Under the pieces are notes generated by a model, which worked only from the letters and a program-made list of their open reading frames with translations, was not told the origin of the DNA and did no database searches. From JAXMCK01 sp046349395 (GTDB lineage: Bacteria; Pseudomonadota; Alphaproteobacteria; Geminicoccales; Geminicoccaceae), in assembly GCA_046349395.1 (NCBI GenBank), contig JAXMCK010000005.1:1-64000 (forward strand): a stretch of DNA of 64,000 nucleotides, given 5' to 3'. Positions 8,152 through 17,426 of this stretch are shown one piece after another (the stretch's first letter is position 1; each line of letters opens with the position of its first letter). The translations under genes and the position numbers were made by a program.

Positions 8152-8667
8152 GTGAGTGTCGGGCCAACCCATATGTCGACGCCCGCACATGCGGCCTCGC
8201 CGGCCGACGACATCGATCAGGACGCGGTGCGGCACATAGCCAGCGAGCTGGCGCGCGACGAAGGCCCGCTGCTTCCCATCCTGCACGAGATCGTCGAGCG
8301 CTTCGGGCATGTCGACGAGGCCGCGATCCGCACCGTTGCGGATGTGCTCAATGTGAGCCGCGCCGAGGTGCATGGTGTCGTCAGCTTTTATCACGACTTC
8401 CGCACCGTTCCTGCCGGCCGCCACGTGGTGAAGCTGTGCTGTGCGGAGGCCTGTCAGTCCCGGGGGTCGCGCCAGCTCGTCGCGGACGTCGAATCGGCAC
8501 TGGGCGTCAGCGTGGGCGGCACCACGTCCGACGGCCGCGTGACGCTCGAAGCCGTCTACTGCCTTGGCAACTGCGCCCTCTCGCCGGCCGCCCTCGTCGA
8601 CGGCGAGCTCTACGGCCGGGTGGATGCGGAGCGCGTCCGGCAGCTCGTGTCGGCGAGCAGCCAATGA
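8152..8667 (+). CDS. fdsG: NAD-dependent formate dehydrogenase gamma subunit
   Basis: A 171-residue NuoE-like subunit with a thioredoxin-fold [2Fe-2S] domain. It is part of the soluble cytoplasmic molybdenum formate dehydrogenase that oxidises formate to CO2 with NAD+. Cluster ligands are the C-x4-C pair in the CCAEAC segment and the C-x3-C pair in YCLGNC. The helical N-terminal domain has the expected HGVVSFYHDF stretch. GTG at 8152 is preceded by AGGGGGCG at a good distance. An ATG at 8173 is also possible but has no ribosome-binding site. The stop overlaps the fdsB start (ATGA). It is first in the order G-B-A-fdhD-D. Confidence 0.93.
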   Translation: MSVGPTHMSTPAHAASPADDIDQDAVRHIASELARDEGPLLPILHEIVERFGHVDEAAIRTVADVLNVSRAEVHGVVSFYHDFRTVPAGRHVVKLCCAEACQSRGSRQLVADVESALGVSVGGTTSDGRVTLEAVYCLGNCALSPAALVDGELYGRVDAERVRQLVSASSQ

Positions 8668-10277
8668 GTGCCGCGATGAAGGTCTTCGTCCCGCTCGACG
8701 CCAGCGCGCTCTCGGTCGGCGCCGATGCGGTGGCCGCCACCCTCGCCTCCGCCCTCTCGCGGCAGGGTACCGATGCCGAGATCGTTCGCAACGGCAGTCG
8801 TGGGCTCTTCTGGCTGGAGCCGCTGGTCGAGGTCACGACACCGGCAGGCCGGGTCGGGTTCGGACCCGTCGCGGTCGCCGATGTCGAGGGCCTCCTCGCT
8901 GCCGGCATGCTGGATCCGGCGCGCGACTTCGCGGCCGGCCACCCGTTGGCTCTCGGTCTGATCGAGCGGCACCCCTATCTCGCTGGCCAGCAGCGTCTGA
9001 CCTTCGCCCGCTGCGGCATCGTCGATCCGTTCTCGCTGGACGAGTACGAGGCGCTGGGCGGCCTGAAGGGCCTGCGCAAGGCGCTGGCGATGGAGCCCGC
9101 CGCCGTCGTCGAGGAAGTGGTGCTCTCCGGACTTCGCGGCCGTGGCGGGGCCGGTTTTCCGACCGGCATCAAGTGGCGTACGGTCGCCGCCGCTGAGGCA
9201 CCTCGCAAATATGTCGTCTGCAACGCCGACGAGGGCGACAGCGGCACCTTCGCCGACCGGATGCTGATGGAGGGCGACCCCTTCGTCGTCATCGAGGGCA
9301 TGGCGATAGCCGGCATCGCTACGGGTGCGGAGAAGGGCTTCATCTACATCCGCTCCGAGTACCCGCACTCGTTCCGCGCCATGCGGAAGGCCATCCGCAT
9401 CGCCTACGACAACGAACTTCTCGGCCGCGACGTGCTCGGCAGCGGCAAGGTGTTCGACCTCGAGGCGCGGCTAGGCGGGGGTGCGTATATCTGCGGCGAG
9501 GAAACGTCCCTGCTGGAAAGCCTGGAAGGGCGCCGCGGGCAGGTGCGCTTCAAGCCGCCGCTGCCGGCGATCAGCGGCCTCTTCGGCAAGCCGACCGTCA
9601 TCAACAATCTGATTTCGCTCGCCAGCGTGCCGATCATCCTGGCCGAAGGCGGGGCCTTTTACCGCGACTTCGGCATGGGCCGCTCGCACGGCACCCTGCC
9701 CTTCCAGCTCGCCGGCAACATCAAGCATGGCGGGCTCGTCGAGAGCGCCTTCGGCCTCACGCTCCGCGACCTCGTCGAGGGCTTCGGTGGCGGCACCGCA
9801 TCGGGCCGGCCGATCCGGGCGATCCAGGTCGGCGGGCCGCTCGGCGCATACTGGCCGGCCTCGCTGCTCGACGTGCCGATGGACTACGAATCCTTCGTCC
9901 AGCACGGCGGCATGGTGGGCCACGGCGGCATCGTCGTGTTCGACGACACGGTCGACCTCGCGGCGCAGGCCGAGTTCGCCTTCCAGTTCTGTGCCATCGA
10001 GAGCTGCGGCAAGTGCACGCCCTGCCGGCTCGGCTCGACGCGCGGTGCTGAGACGATCGGCAAGATCCGCCGCGGCGAAGATATCGAAGCCAATCTCGAC
10101 CTCGTCCGCGACCTCGCCGAGGTCATGCGCGACGGATCGCTGTGTGCCCTGGGTGGTTTGACTCCCATGCCCGTGCTGTCGGCGATCGACAATTTTCCCG
10201 AGGACTTCGTGCGACCGGTGGCAGCGCCGGCGGCCGAGAAGCGTCAAGCGGCCCTGCTCGAACAGCGCGCAGGCTAG
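8664..10277 (+). CDS. fdsB: NAD-dependent formate dehydrogenase beta subunit (NuoF-like)
   Basis: A 537-residue flavoprotein subunit that carries FMN and a [4Fe-4S] cluster and passes electrons to NAD+. The first about 130 residues form an N-terminal thioredoxin-like extension typical of FdsB. The NuoF core follows with GLRGRGGAGFPTG (NADH site), NADEGDSGTFADR (FMN site), and the cluster motif ESCGKCTPCRLG near residue 450. The start at 8664 overlaps fdsG by four bases. A much longer open frame runs upstream, but it only shadows fdsG. The fdsA gene begins 15 bases downstream. Confidence 0.95.
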   Translation: MSAAMKVFVPLDASALSVGADAVAATLASALSRQGTDAEIVRNGSRGLFWLEPLVEVTTPAGRVGFGPVAVADVEGLLAAGMLDPARDFAAGHPLALGLIERHPYLAGQQRLTFARCGIVDPFSLDEYEALGGLKGLRKALAMEPAAVVEEVVLSGLRGRGGAGFPTGIKWRTVAAAEAPRKYVVCNADEGDSGTFADRMLMEGDPFVVIEGMAIAGIATGAEKGFIYIRSEYPHSFRAMRKAIRIAYDNELLGRDVLGSGKVFDLEARLGGGAYICGEETSLLESLEGRRGQVRFKPPLPAISGLFGKPTVINNLISLASVPIILAEGGAFYRDFGMGRSHGTLPFQLAGNIKHGGLVESAFGLTLRDLVEGFGGGTASGRPIRAIQVGGPLGAYWPASLLDVPMDYESFVQHGGMVGHGGIVVFDDTVDLAAQAEFAFQFCAIESCGKCTPCRLGSTRGAETIGKIRRGEDIEANLDLVRDLAEVMRDGSLCALGGLTPMPVLSAIDNFPEDFVRPVAAPAAEKRQAALLEQRAG

Positions 10278-10291
10278 AAGGAGCGGAAGCC

Positions 10292-13126
10292 ATGGCAGTG
10301 GTCACCTCGCAGGACATGGGCACGCCGGCGCGCAGGTCGGAGGCCATGGTCACGCTGGAGATCGACGGGCAGAGTGTGACCGTCCCCGCCGGCACCTCCA
10401 TCATGCGGGCGTCGGCCGAAGCCGGCGTCTCCGTCCCCAAGCTCTGCGCTACCGACTCGCTGGAACCCTTCGGCTCGTGCCGCCTTTGCCTCGTCGAGAT
10501 AGAGGGCCGCCGCGGCACGCCGGCCTCCTGCACCACGCCGGTCGAGCCCGGCATGAAGGTCGTCACCCAGAGCGACCGGCTCGCCAAGCTGCGCCGCGGG
10601 GTGATGGAGCTCTACATCTCCGACCACCCGCTGGACTGCCTGACCTGTGCCGCCAATGGCGACTGCGAGCTGCAGGACATGGCGGGTGCCGTGGGCCTGC
10701 GTGAGGTCCGCTACGGCTATGACGGGGCGAACCACACGCACCAGGCGAAGGACGTCTCCAATCCCTACTTCGCCTTCGATCCGTCGAAGTGCATCGTCTG
10801 CTCGCGCTGTGTCCGCGCCTGCGAGGAGGTGCAGGGCACCTTCGCGCTGACCATCGGCGACCGGGGCTTCGCCAGCCACGTCTCACCCGGCATCGACGAG
10901 GATTTCCTCGCCTCCGAGTGCGTCTCCTGCGGCGCCTGCGTCCAGGCCTGTCCGACGGCGACCCTGGTCGAGAAGACGGTGCTGAAGCACGGCCAGCCTG
11001 ACCGCAGCGTCGTCACCACCTGCGCCTATTGCGGCGTCGGCTGCTCGTTCGAGGCCCAGCTGCAGGGCAACCGCATCGTCCGCCTCGTGCCGCACAAGGA
11101 CGGTCAGGCCAACCACGGCCATTCCTGCGTCAAAGGCCGCTTCGCCTGGGGCTACGCCACCCACAAGGACCGCGTCACGAAGCCGATGATCCGGGCCTCG
11201 ATCCAGGATCCCTGGCGCGAGGTGTCCTGGGACGAGGCGATCACCTACGCCGCCTCCGAACTGAAGCGCGTGCAGGAGAAGTACGGCCGCGGCTCCATCG
11301 GCGGCATCACCTCCTCGCGCTGCACCAACGAGGAGGTGTTCGTCGTCCAGAAGCTGATCCGGGCGGCCTTCGGCAACAACAATGTCGATACCTGCGCCCG
11401 CGTCTGCCATTCGCCGACGGGCTATGGCCTGAAGACGGCCTTCGGCACCTCGGCCGGCACGCAGGACTTCGATTCGGTCGAGGACAGCGACGTCATCCTC
11501 GTCATCGGCGCCAATCCCACCGATGGCCACCCGGTGTTCGCCTCGCGGATGAAGAAGCGCCTGCGCGAGGGGGCGAAGCTCATCGTCGTCGACCCGCGCC
11601 GGATCGACCTCGTCCGCCAGCCGCACATCGAGGCGGCCCACCACCTCCAGCTGCGCCCCGGCACCAATGTGCCGCTGATGAACGCGATCGCGCACGTCAT
11701 CTCGACCGAGAACCTGATCGACGACGCCTTCGTCCGCGAGCGCTGCGACCTCGACGACTTCCGCGCCTGGCGCACCTTCGTCGAGCGCAAGCAGAACTCG
11801 CCGGAGGCCGTCGAGTCGATCACCGGCGTCCCCGCCGACGAGATCCGCGCCGCCGCCCGGCTCTACGCCAAGGGTGGTCGGGCCGCGATCTACTACGGCC
11901 TCGGCGTCACCGAGCACAGCCAGGGCTCGACCACGGTCATGGCGATGGCCAACCTCGCGATGGCGACAGGGAATATCGGCCGTCGCGGTGTCGGCGTGAA
12001 TCCGCTGCGCGGCCAGAACAACGTCCAGGGCTCGTGCGACATGGGCTCGTTCCCGCACGAGTTGTCGGGCTACCGGCACGTTTCGGATGCCGCGACCCGC
12101 GCCATGTTCGAAGCGGTCTGGGGCCGCCCGATCGACCAGGAACCGGGCCTGCGCATCCCGAACATGCTGGATGCCGCGGTGGAAGGCAGCTTCAAGGCGA
12201 TGTTCATCCAGGGCGAGGACATCGCCCAGTCGGACCCGAACACGCAGCACGTGACGGCCGCCCTGTCCTCGCTCGAATGCTGCATCGTGCAGGACCTGTT
12301 CCTGAACGAGACGGCTGCCTACGCCCACGTCTTCTTCCCGGGCTGCTCGTTCCTGGAAAAGGACGGCACGTTCACCAATGCCGAGCGGCGCATCAGCCGG
12401 GTACGGATGGCGATCCCGCCCATGGGCGGCAAGCACGAGTGGCAGGTGGTGGCCGAGCTTTCGACCGCCTTGGGCTATCCCATGCACTACGAGCATCCGT
12501 CCGAGATCATGGACGAGATCGCGGCGCTGACGCCGACCTTCGCCGGCGTCAGCTACGCGCGGATCGACGAGCTGGGCTCGGTGCAGTGGCCCTGCAACGA
12601 CGCCCACCCCGAGGGCTCGCCGATCATGCACGAGCAGGGCTTCGCGCGCGGCCCCGGCCGGTTCGTCCTCACCCCCTTCGTGCCGACCGAGGAGAAGACC
12701 GGGCCGCGCTTCCCGCTGCTGCTGACGACCGGCCGCATCCTCTCCCAGTACAATGTCGGTGCCCAGACGCGGCGCACCGACAATGTCGTCTGGCACGACG
12801 AGGACGTGCTGGAGATCCACGCCCACGACGCCGAGAACCGCGGCATCCGTGACGGCGACTGGGTGGGGCTGGCGAGCCGGGCCGGCGAGACGACGCTGCG
12901 GGCCCACATCTCCGACCGCATTCCGCCGGGGGTCGTCTACACGACCTTCCACCACCCGGTGACAGGTACCAACGTCATCACGACGGACAATTCCGACTGG
13001 GCCACCAACTGCCCCGAATACAAGGTGACCGCCGTCGAGGTCCGCCTCACCAACCGGATCTCGCGCTGGCAGGAGGACCAGGAGGGCTTCCGCGAGGCCG
13101 CGTTCCGGGTCGTGGCGGCGGAATGA
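10292..13126 (+). CDS. fdsA: NAD-dependent formate dehydrogenase alpha (catalytic) subunit
   Basis: A 944-residue molybdopterin (bis-MGD) catalytic subunit. The N-terminal [2Fe-2S] domain has Cys52, Cys63, Cys66 and Cys80. A His-Cys3 cluster motif follows (SDHPLDCLTCAANGDC), then two ferredoxin-type clusters (CIVCSRCVRAC, CVSCGACVQAC) and the proximal cluster CAYCGVGC. In the catalytic domain the metal ligand is Cys in RVCHSPTGYG, so this is a cysteine rather than a selenocysteine enzyme. AAGGAG lies just before ATG 10292. The stop overlaps the fdhD start by four bases. Length matches oxygen-tolerant FdsA proteins such as those of Rhodobacter and Cupriavidus. Confidence 0.97.
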   Translation: MAVVTSQDMGTPARRSEAMVTLEIDGQSVTVPAGTSIMRASAEAGVSVPKLCATDSLEPFGSCRLCLVEIEGRRGTPASCTTPVEPGMKVVTQSDRLAKLRRGVMELYISDHPLDCLTCAANGDCELQDMAGAVGLREVRYGYDGANHTHQAKDVSNPYFAFDPSKCIVCSRCVRACEEVQGTFALTIGDRGFASHVSPGIDEDFLASECVSCGACVQACPTATLVEKTVLKHGQPDRSVVTTCAYCGVGCSFEAQLQGNRIVRLVPHKDGQANHGHSCVKGRFAWGYATHKDRVTKPMIRASIQDPWREVSWDEAITYAASELKRVQEKYGRGSIGGITSSRCTNEEVFVVQKLIRAAFGNNNVDTCARVCHSPTGYGLKTAFGTSAGTQDFDSVEDSDVILVIGANPTDGHPVFASRMKKRLREGAKLIVVDPRRIDLVRQPHIEAAHHLQLRPGTNVPLMNAIAHVISTENLIDDAFVRERCDLDDFRAWRTFVERKQNSPEAVESITGVPADEIRAAARLYAKGGRAAIYYGLGVTEHSQGSTTVMAMANLAMATGNIGRRGVGVNPLRGQNNVQGSCDMGSFPHELSGYRHVSDAATRAMFEAVWGRPIDQEPGLRIPNMLDAAVEGSFKAMFIQGEDIAQSDPNTQHVTAALSSLECCIVQDLFLNETAAYAHVFFPGCSFLEKDGTFTNAERRISRVRMAIPPMGGKHEWQVVAELSTALGYPMHYEHPSEIMDEIAALTPTFAGVSYARIDELGSVQWPCNDAHPEGSPIMHEQGFARGPGRFVLTPFVPTEEKTGPRFPLLLTTGRILSQYNVGAQTRRTDNVVWHDEDVLEIHAHDAENRGIRDGDWVGLASRAGETTLRAHISDRIPPGVVYTTFHHPVTGTNVITTDNSDWATNCPEYKVTAVEVRLTNRISRWQEDQEGFREAAFRVVAAE

Positions 13127-13992
13127 CCGGTCTGGTCGAGCCGGTAGCGAGTGCCCCGGCCGCCACGCCCAGGCGGAAGAGTAGGAGCCGGCGCGCTTCC
13201 ACGATCCAGCTGCCGGCGGCCCGCTTCGAGCTGGGGGTGGTACCCGTCGACCGGGTCGAGACGGTCGCTGCCGAGTGCCCCGTCGCCCTCGTCTACAACG
13301 GTGTCAGCCACGCCGTGATGATGGCGACACCGGCCGACCTCGAGGAGTTCGGGATCGGCTTCAGCCTCGCTGAGGGCATCGTCGCCGATGCGAGCGAGAT
13401 CCTCTCGGTCGAAGTCCTCGACATGGCGCTGGGCCTGGAGCTGCGGATCGAGATTCCCGACGCCCGCGCCGCCGCCCTCGACGACCGCCGCCGCAGCATG
13501 GCCGGCGGCACCGCTTGCGGCCTCTGCGGCATCATCAGCATCGAGCGGGCGATCCGCACCCTGCCCCACCTTCCCGACGGCGCTCCCGTGAAAGCGACCG
13601 CCATCTTCGAGGCCCTGCAGCGCCTGCCGTTGGAGCAGGTCACCAACCGAACCACCGGAGCCGCGCATGCAGCGGCCATGGCGACGGCGGACGGCACGAT
13701 CCTGCTGACCCGTGAGGACGTCGGCCGGCACAACGCGCTGGACAAGCTCGTCGGTGCCGTCGCCAGAGTGGGTGCCGATCCAGCGAGCGGTTTCCTCCTG
13801 CTGACCAGCCGCTGCAGCACCGAGATGGTGCAGAAGGCGGCGACCGCCGGCTTCCCCATCCTGGTCGCGATCTCGGCCCCGACCAGCCTCGCCGTGGCGC
13901 TGGCCGAGGAGGCGGGCCTCTGCCTCGTCGCCTTCGCACGCGGCAAGGGCTTCACCGTCTACACCCGCCGCGACCGCATCGAAGCGGCCTGA
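13123..13992 (+). CDS. fdhD: Formate dehydrogenase sulfurtransferase accessory protein FdhD
   Basis: A 289-residue cytoplasmic sulfurtransferase that delivers sulfur to the molybdenum cofactor of formate dehydrogenase and is required for its activity. The essential Cys132-x-x-Cys135 motif (CGLCG) is present. The typical REDVGRHNALDKLVG segment occurs near residue 195, and the C-terminal SRCSTEMVQKAA stretch near 225. The ATG overlaps the fdsA stop, which implies coupled translation. The first about 30 residues are an Arg/Ser-rich extension. A TTG or GTG inside it could be used, but the overlap favours 13123. Confidence 0.95.
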   Translation: MTGLVEPVASAPAATPRRKSRSRRASTIQLPAARFELGVVPVDRVETVAAECPVALVYNGVSHAVMMATPADLEEFGIGFSLAEGIVADASEILSVEVLDMALGLELRIEIPDARAAALDDRRRSMAGGTACGLCGIISIERAIRTLPHLPDGAPVKATAIFEALQRLPLEQVTNRTTGAAHAAAMATADGTILLTREDVGRHNALDKLVGAVARVGADPASGFLLLTSRCSTEMVQKAATAGFPILVAISAPTSLAVALAEEAGLCLVAFARGKGFTVYTRRDRIEAA

Positions 13993-14009
13993 GATCCCTC
14001 GAACCGCGC

Positions 14010-14252
14010 ATGACCGGCATGAGCATGGACACGGACGACACCACGGATCTGCCGCGGGTGGTGAAGATGGCGAACCAGATCGTCGAGGCGCTGGCCGCCT
14101 CGCCCGACGTCGAGGGTGCCGTCGCCGAGCATATCGAGCAGTTCTGGGAGCCCCGCATGCGCGCCCAGCTGCAGGAGGCGCTGGCCCTGGGCGGCGAGGG
14201 CCTCCACCCGGCAGCCCGCGCCGCGGCGCTGAGGTTGCCTCCGGTAGGCTGA
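14010..14252 (+). CDS. fdsD: NAD-dependent formate dehydrogenase delta subunit
   Basis: An 80-residue small protein of the FdsD family. The signature VKMANQIVEA near residue 17 and HIEQFWEPRMRAQL near 45 are characteristic. In Rhodobacter and Cupriavidus this subunit is needed for a mature, active enzyme, probably in cofactor insertion. It starts 17 bases after fdhD and closes the operon in the canonical order. A second ATG at codon 4 or 6 could be the real start. The 92-base gap that follows separates it from the next gene. Confidence 0.93.
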   Translation: MTGMSMDTDDTTDLPRVVKMANQIVEALAASPDVEGAVAEHIEQFWEPRMRAQLQEALALGGEGLHPAARAAALRLPPVG

Positions 14253-14344
14253 CCCGGCCGGCCGGCGTCGCGGCCTTCATCTCCGTATCGCCGTCCTTTC
14301 GGATCTCTCCTAGCATCGGTCCGCCCAAAGCCGGAGGGAGGCCG

Positions 14345-15304
14345 ATGACGCGAACCCTGACCCCGCCCGCACCCGTGAGCCTCGCGGCGTTCGACGCCCT
14401 GTTCGAACAAGTCAAGAACTGGGGGCGCTGGGGACCGGACGACGATCGCGGCACCCTCAACTACATCACGCCGGAGAAGATCGCCGCCGCCGCCAGGCTC
14501 GTGCGTAGCGGTCGCAGCGTCTCGATGGCGATCCCAATCAACAAGGTGGCGGGGCCGGACAATCCGAACCCCGCCGTCCACCTCATGTCGCTGATGCACG
14601 ACCTTCCGGTCAGCGAGAGCGGCCTCTCCTTCGGCATGTGCTTCCTCGGCATGGCGAGCCACGGCGACTGCCACACCCATGTCGATGCGTTGAACCATGT
14701 CGCCTACAAGGGCCTGATGTACAACGGTAAACCGGCGTCGGACCTGACCTCGCGCGGGTCGCAGTGGGGCGACATCGCGGCCTATGCCGACGGCATCGTC
14801 GGCCGCGGCGTGCTGCTCGATGCCGCCCGCCATCGCGGCGTGGACTGGCTGGAGCCCGGCGAGGCCGTGACCCGGGCCGAGCTGGAGGCGATCGAGCAGG
14901 CTCAGGGCGTGCGGCTCGGCGAGGGCGACATCCTCGTCTTCCGCACCGGCCACCATGCCCGGCGGCTGGCGCTCGGTGCATGGAGCAACGACTACCCGCC
15001 GGCCGGCGAGGGCAAGGCGGGGCTGCACGTCGACACCGTCCCCTGGATGCACGAGCGCAAGATCGCGGCCTTCCTGCCCGACGGTGACGGCGAGACCGTA
15101 CCCAGCAATGTCGAGGCGATGCCCTACCCCATTCACCCGCTGCAGCTCACCGCCATGGGCATGTGCGTCTCGGACAGCCTGCAGCTCGAGGATCTCCACA
15201 AGGCGTGCAAGGAGGAGGGCCGGTTCGAGTTCATGGTCGTCGGCCTGCCGCTTCGCCTGCCGGGTGCCACGGGATCGCCCTGGAATCCGATCGCGATCTT
15301 CTGA
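14345..15304 (+). CDS. Cyclase-family metal-dependent hydrolase (kynurenine formamidase superfamily)
   Basis: A 319-residue cytoplasmic protein of Pfam Cyclase (PF04199), whose members include bacterial kynurenine formamidase and several lactone or amide hydrolases. The metal site is visible as SHGDCHTHVDALNH at about residues 105-118, a form of the H-x-G-T-H-x-D motif. A second part, FRTGHHARR, lies near 200. It is longer than KynB (about 210 residues), with an N-terminal extension seen in the subgroup beginning FDALFE...NWGRWG. GGAGGGAGG lies before the ATG. It is followed 34 bases later by an SDR gene and probably shares its transcript. The substrate is unknown. Confidence 0.85.
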   Translation: MTRTLTPPAPVSLAAFDALFEQVKNWGRWGPDDDRGTLNYITPEKIAAAARLVRSGRSVSMAIPINKVAGPDNPNPAVHLMSLMHDLPVSESGLSFGMCFLGMASHGDCHTHVDALNHVAYKGLMYNGKPASDLTSRGSQWGDIAAYADGIVGRGVLLDAARHRGVDWLEPGEAVTRAELEAIEQAQGVRLGEGDILVFRTGHHARRLALGAWSNDYPPAGEGKAGLHVDTVPWMHERKIAAFLPDGDGETVPSNVEAMPYPIHPLQLTAMGMCVSDSLQLEDLHKACKEEGRFEFMVVGLPLRLPGATGSPWNPIAIF

Positions 15305-15338
15305 ACAACGAGCCCAGAGCACCGAGGGGGAGAACGGG

Positions 15339-16106
15339 ATGAGCAAGCGCTTCGAGGGCAAGGTCGCCCTGATCACCGGCGCCACGCAGGGCATGGGCCA
15401 GGCGACGGCCGTGCGCCTCGCCGCGGAAGGGGCGCTCGTCGCCGTCAACCAGAAGCCCGGCCTCGACGCCGGCGAGACGCTGCGCCTCGTCAAGGAGGCC
15501 GGCGGCGAGGCCTTCGCGGTCACTGCCGACATGCGCGATCCGGCGGCCGTGACCGCGATGGTCAAGGAGGCGGCGAAGCAGGGTGGCCGGCTCGACTATG
15601 TCGTGTCGAACGCCGCCATCAACCCGTTCATGCCCTGGGAAACGACCTCGATCGAGGCGTTCGACGAGCTGTTCGAGACCAACGTCCGGGGTGCGTGGGT
15701 CGTCTGCACCGAAGGGGCGAAGCAGATGATCGCGGAGGGCCATGGCGGTGCCATCTGCATGATCAGCTCGATCTCGGCCCATGTGGGTGCGCCCACCCAG
15801 GTCGCCTATTGCGGCACCAAGGGTGCCATCAGCATGCTGGGCAAAGCGCTGGGGGCCGTGCTCGGCAACCACGGCATCCGGGTCAACGTCATCGAACCCG
15901 GTGCGATCGCCACGCCGATGAGCGCCCCGCTGCTCGACGACCCGGTGGCCATGAAATACTACCTCGACCGCATCGCCCTGCACCGCATCGGCAACGCGTC
16001 CGAGATCGCATCCGCCGTCGCCTTCATGCTGTCGGAGGACTCCAGCTACGTCACCTCGGCGACGCTGCTGGTGGATGCCGGCTTCATCGTCAACGCGGAG
16101 CTGTAG
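15339..16106 (+). CDS. SDR-family NAD(P)-dependent oxidoreductase
   Basis: A 255-residue classical short-chain dehydrogenase. The cofactor motif TGATQGMGQA is at residues 13-22 and the structural NAAIN motif near 90. The catalytic triad comprises Ser in MISSISAH and Tyr/Lys in the segment AYCGTKGA. C-terminal residues end VDAGFIVNAEL, the usual 'DGG' region being DAG here. The start ATG at 15339 follows GAGGGGGAGAACGGG. It is the second gene after the cyclase-family hydrolase, and the two may act on the same ring or carbonyl substrate, but nothing shows which. Confidence 0.92.
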   Translation: MSKRFEGKVALITGATQGMGQATAVRLAAEGALVAVNQKPGLDAGETLRLVKEAGGEAFAVTADMRDPAAVTAMVKEAAKQGGRLDYVVSNAAINPFMPWETTSIEAFDELFETNVRGAWVVCTEGAKQMIAEGHGGAICMISSISAHVGAPTQVAYCGTKGAISMLGKALGAVLGNHGIRVNVIEPGAIATPMSAPLLDDPVAMKYYLDRIALHRIGNASEIASAVAFMLSEDSSYVTSATLLVDAGFIVNAEL

Positions 16107-16113
16107 TCCCGGC

Positions 16114-17259
16114 GTGACCGGGGCCACGAGGGCGACCACCGGGACAGCAGCCCGCAACGGCGGCATCGATGCGCTGCGCGCTGCCCTCACGATGCTCGTG
16201 GTGCTGCACCACACGGCGATTACCTATGGCGCGCAGGGATCCTGGTTCTACCAGGAGATCCCGCCGGGCCCGAACCGATCCTCCCTCGTCCTGACGGTCT
16301 TCTGTGCCGTCAACCAGGCCTGGTTCATGGGCCTCTTCTTTTTCATCGCCGGTGCCTTCACCCCGGGCTCGCTTGACCGTCACGGCCTCGCCGGCTTCAC
16401 CCGCGAGCGCCTGAAGCGGCTGGGCATACCGATCGTCGCTTTTCTTCTCCTCATCGGCCCGATCACGGTGGCCCTGGCCCGCACCGCACGGGGTGAACCC
16501 TTCTTCGCGACGCTCGCGGCCCTGGCTGAGCGAGGTACCTACATCATCGGCCCGCTCTGGTTCGTCCTCGCGCTGCTCATCTTCTCCCTGCTCTTCGGCC
16601 TCTGGTACGGACCCGGCGGCGGCGCCCGCACGGTCTCGCGCGCCCGACCCTTCCCCTCGAACCGCGTCCTGGCGGTAGGCGCCCTCCTGGTCGGCACCAC
16701 CGCCTTTCTACTCCGCCTCGTCTGGCCGGTCGGCACGAACGTCCTCGGCCTGCAGCTCGGCTACTTCGCGAGCTACATCGTGCTCTTCGTCGCCGGCTGC
16801 TATGGCGCCAGAGGACGCTGGATCTCGGAGGTGCCGGCCGACCGCGTGCGCGTGTGGCTGCCCATCACGCTGCTGACGATCCCCGTGGTCCCCCTCGTGC
16901 TGCTGGCGGCACCTTCGGTCCCGCTCCTGCAGGGCGACCCGAGCGGCGGCTGGACCGTGCCGGCCGCGGTCTACGCCTTCTGGGAACCGCTCGTGGCCTG
17001 GGGCATGATCCTCTGGCTGCTCCGCCTGTTCCAGCACCGCTTCGCCGACCCCGGTCCCGTCTGGCGTAAGCTGGCGCGACGTGCCTTCCTCATCTACGTC
17101 ATCCACCCCCCGATCCTGGTGGCCGCGGCCCTGTCCGTCCGCGCCATCGCCGCCCCGCCACTCCTCAAGTTCGCCGTCGTCGGCCCGATCGCCTGCCTTC
17201 TGTGCTACACGTGCGCCGGCCTGCTGATGCGCATCCCGGCTGTGCAGAAGATCTTCTGA
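16114..17259 (+). CDS. Acyltransferase-3 family membrane protein
   Basis: A 381-residue polytopic inner-membrane acyltransferase (acyltransferase 3 / OafA-like, Pfam PF01757). The N-terminal signature has GIDALRAALTMLVVLHHTAITYG, and the His pair in LHH is the usual catalytic position. About ten hydrophobic segments follow. Such proteins acetylate surface polysaccharides or other periplasmic substrates. Translation probably starts at GTG 16114, eight bases after the preceding stop. The longer frame beginning at 16075 would overlap the SDR gene and has Ser/Arg-rich residues without family resemblance. Confidence 0.86.
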   Translation: MTGATRATTGTAARNGGIDALRAALTMLVVLHHTAITYGAQGSWFYQEIPPGPNRSSLVLTVFCAVNQAWFMGLFFFIAGAFTPGSLDRHGLAGFTRERLKRLGIPIVAFLLLIGPITVALARTARGEPFFATLAALAERGTYIIGPLWFVLALLIFSLLFGLWYGPGGGARTVSRARPFPSNRVLAVGALLVGTTAFLLRLVWPVGTNVLGLQLGYFASYIVLFVAGCYGARGRWISEVPADRVRVWLPITLLTIPVVPLVLLAAPSVPLLQGDPSGGWTVPAAVYAFWEPLVAWGMILWLLRLFQHRFADPGPVWRKLARRAFLIYVIHPPILVAAALSVRAIAAPPLLKFAVVGPIACLLCYTCAGLLMRIPAVQKIF

Positions 17260-17426
17260 CCGCACGCGGCTTCATGGAATGCCGCCGGCTTTTCTCCGAC
17301 CTCCAGCGTCCCGGTTACTGAGGGGGCCGGAATCTCTTCCTGGTTCCGTTCGCTGCATCGGCTCCGTAGGAGCGCATCAGCATGCCGGGATCGCGAGTGG
17401 CCTCTGGCGAGACCGAGCACGCGGCG

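Noticed and set aside
10883..12955. A 690-codon minus-strand frame
   Set aside because: It mirrors fdsA on the opposite strand. The fdsA frame has complete cluster and cofactor motifs, so this one is a shadow.
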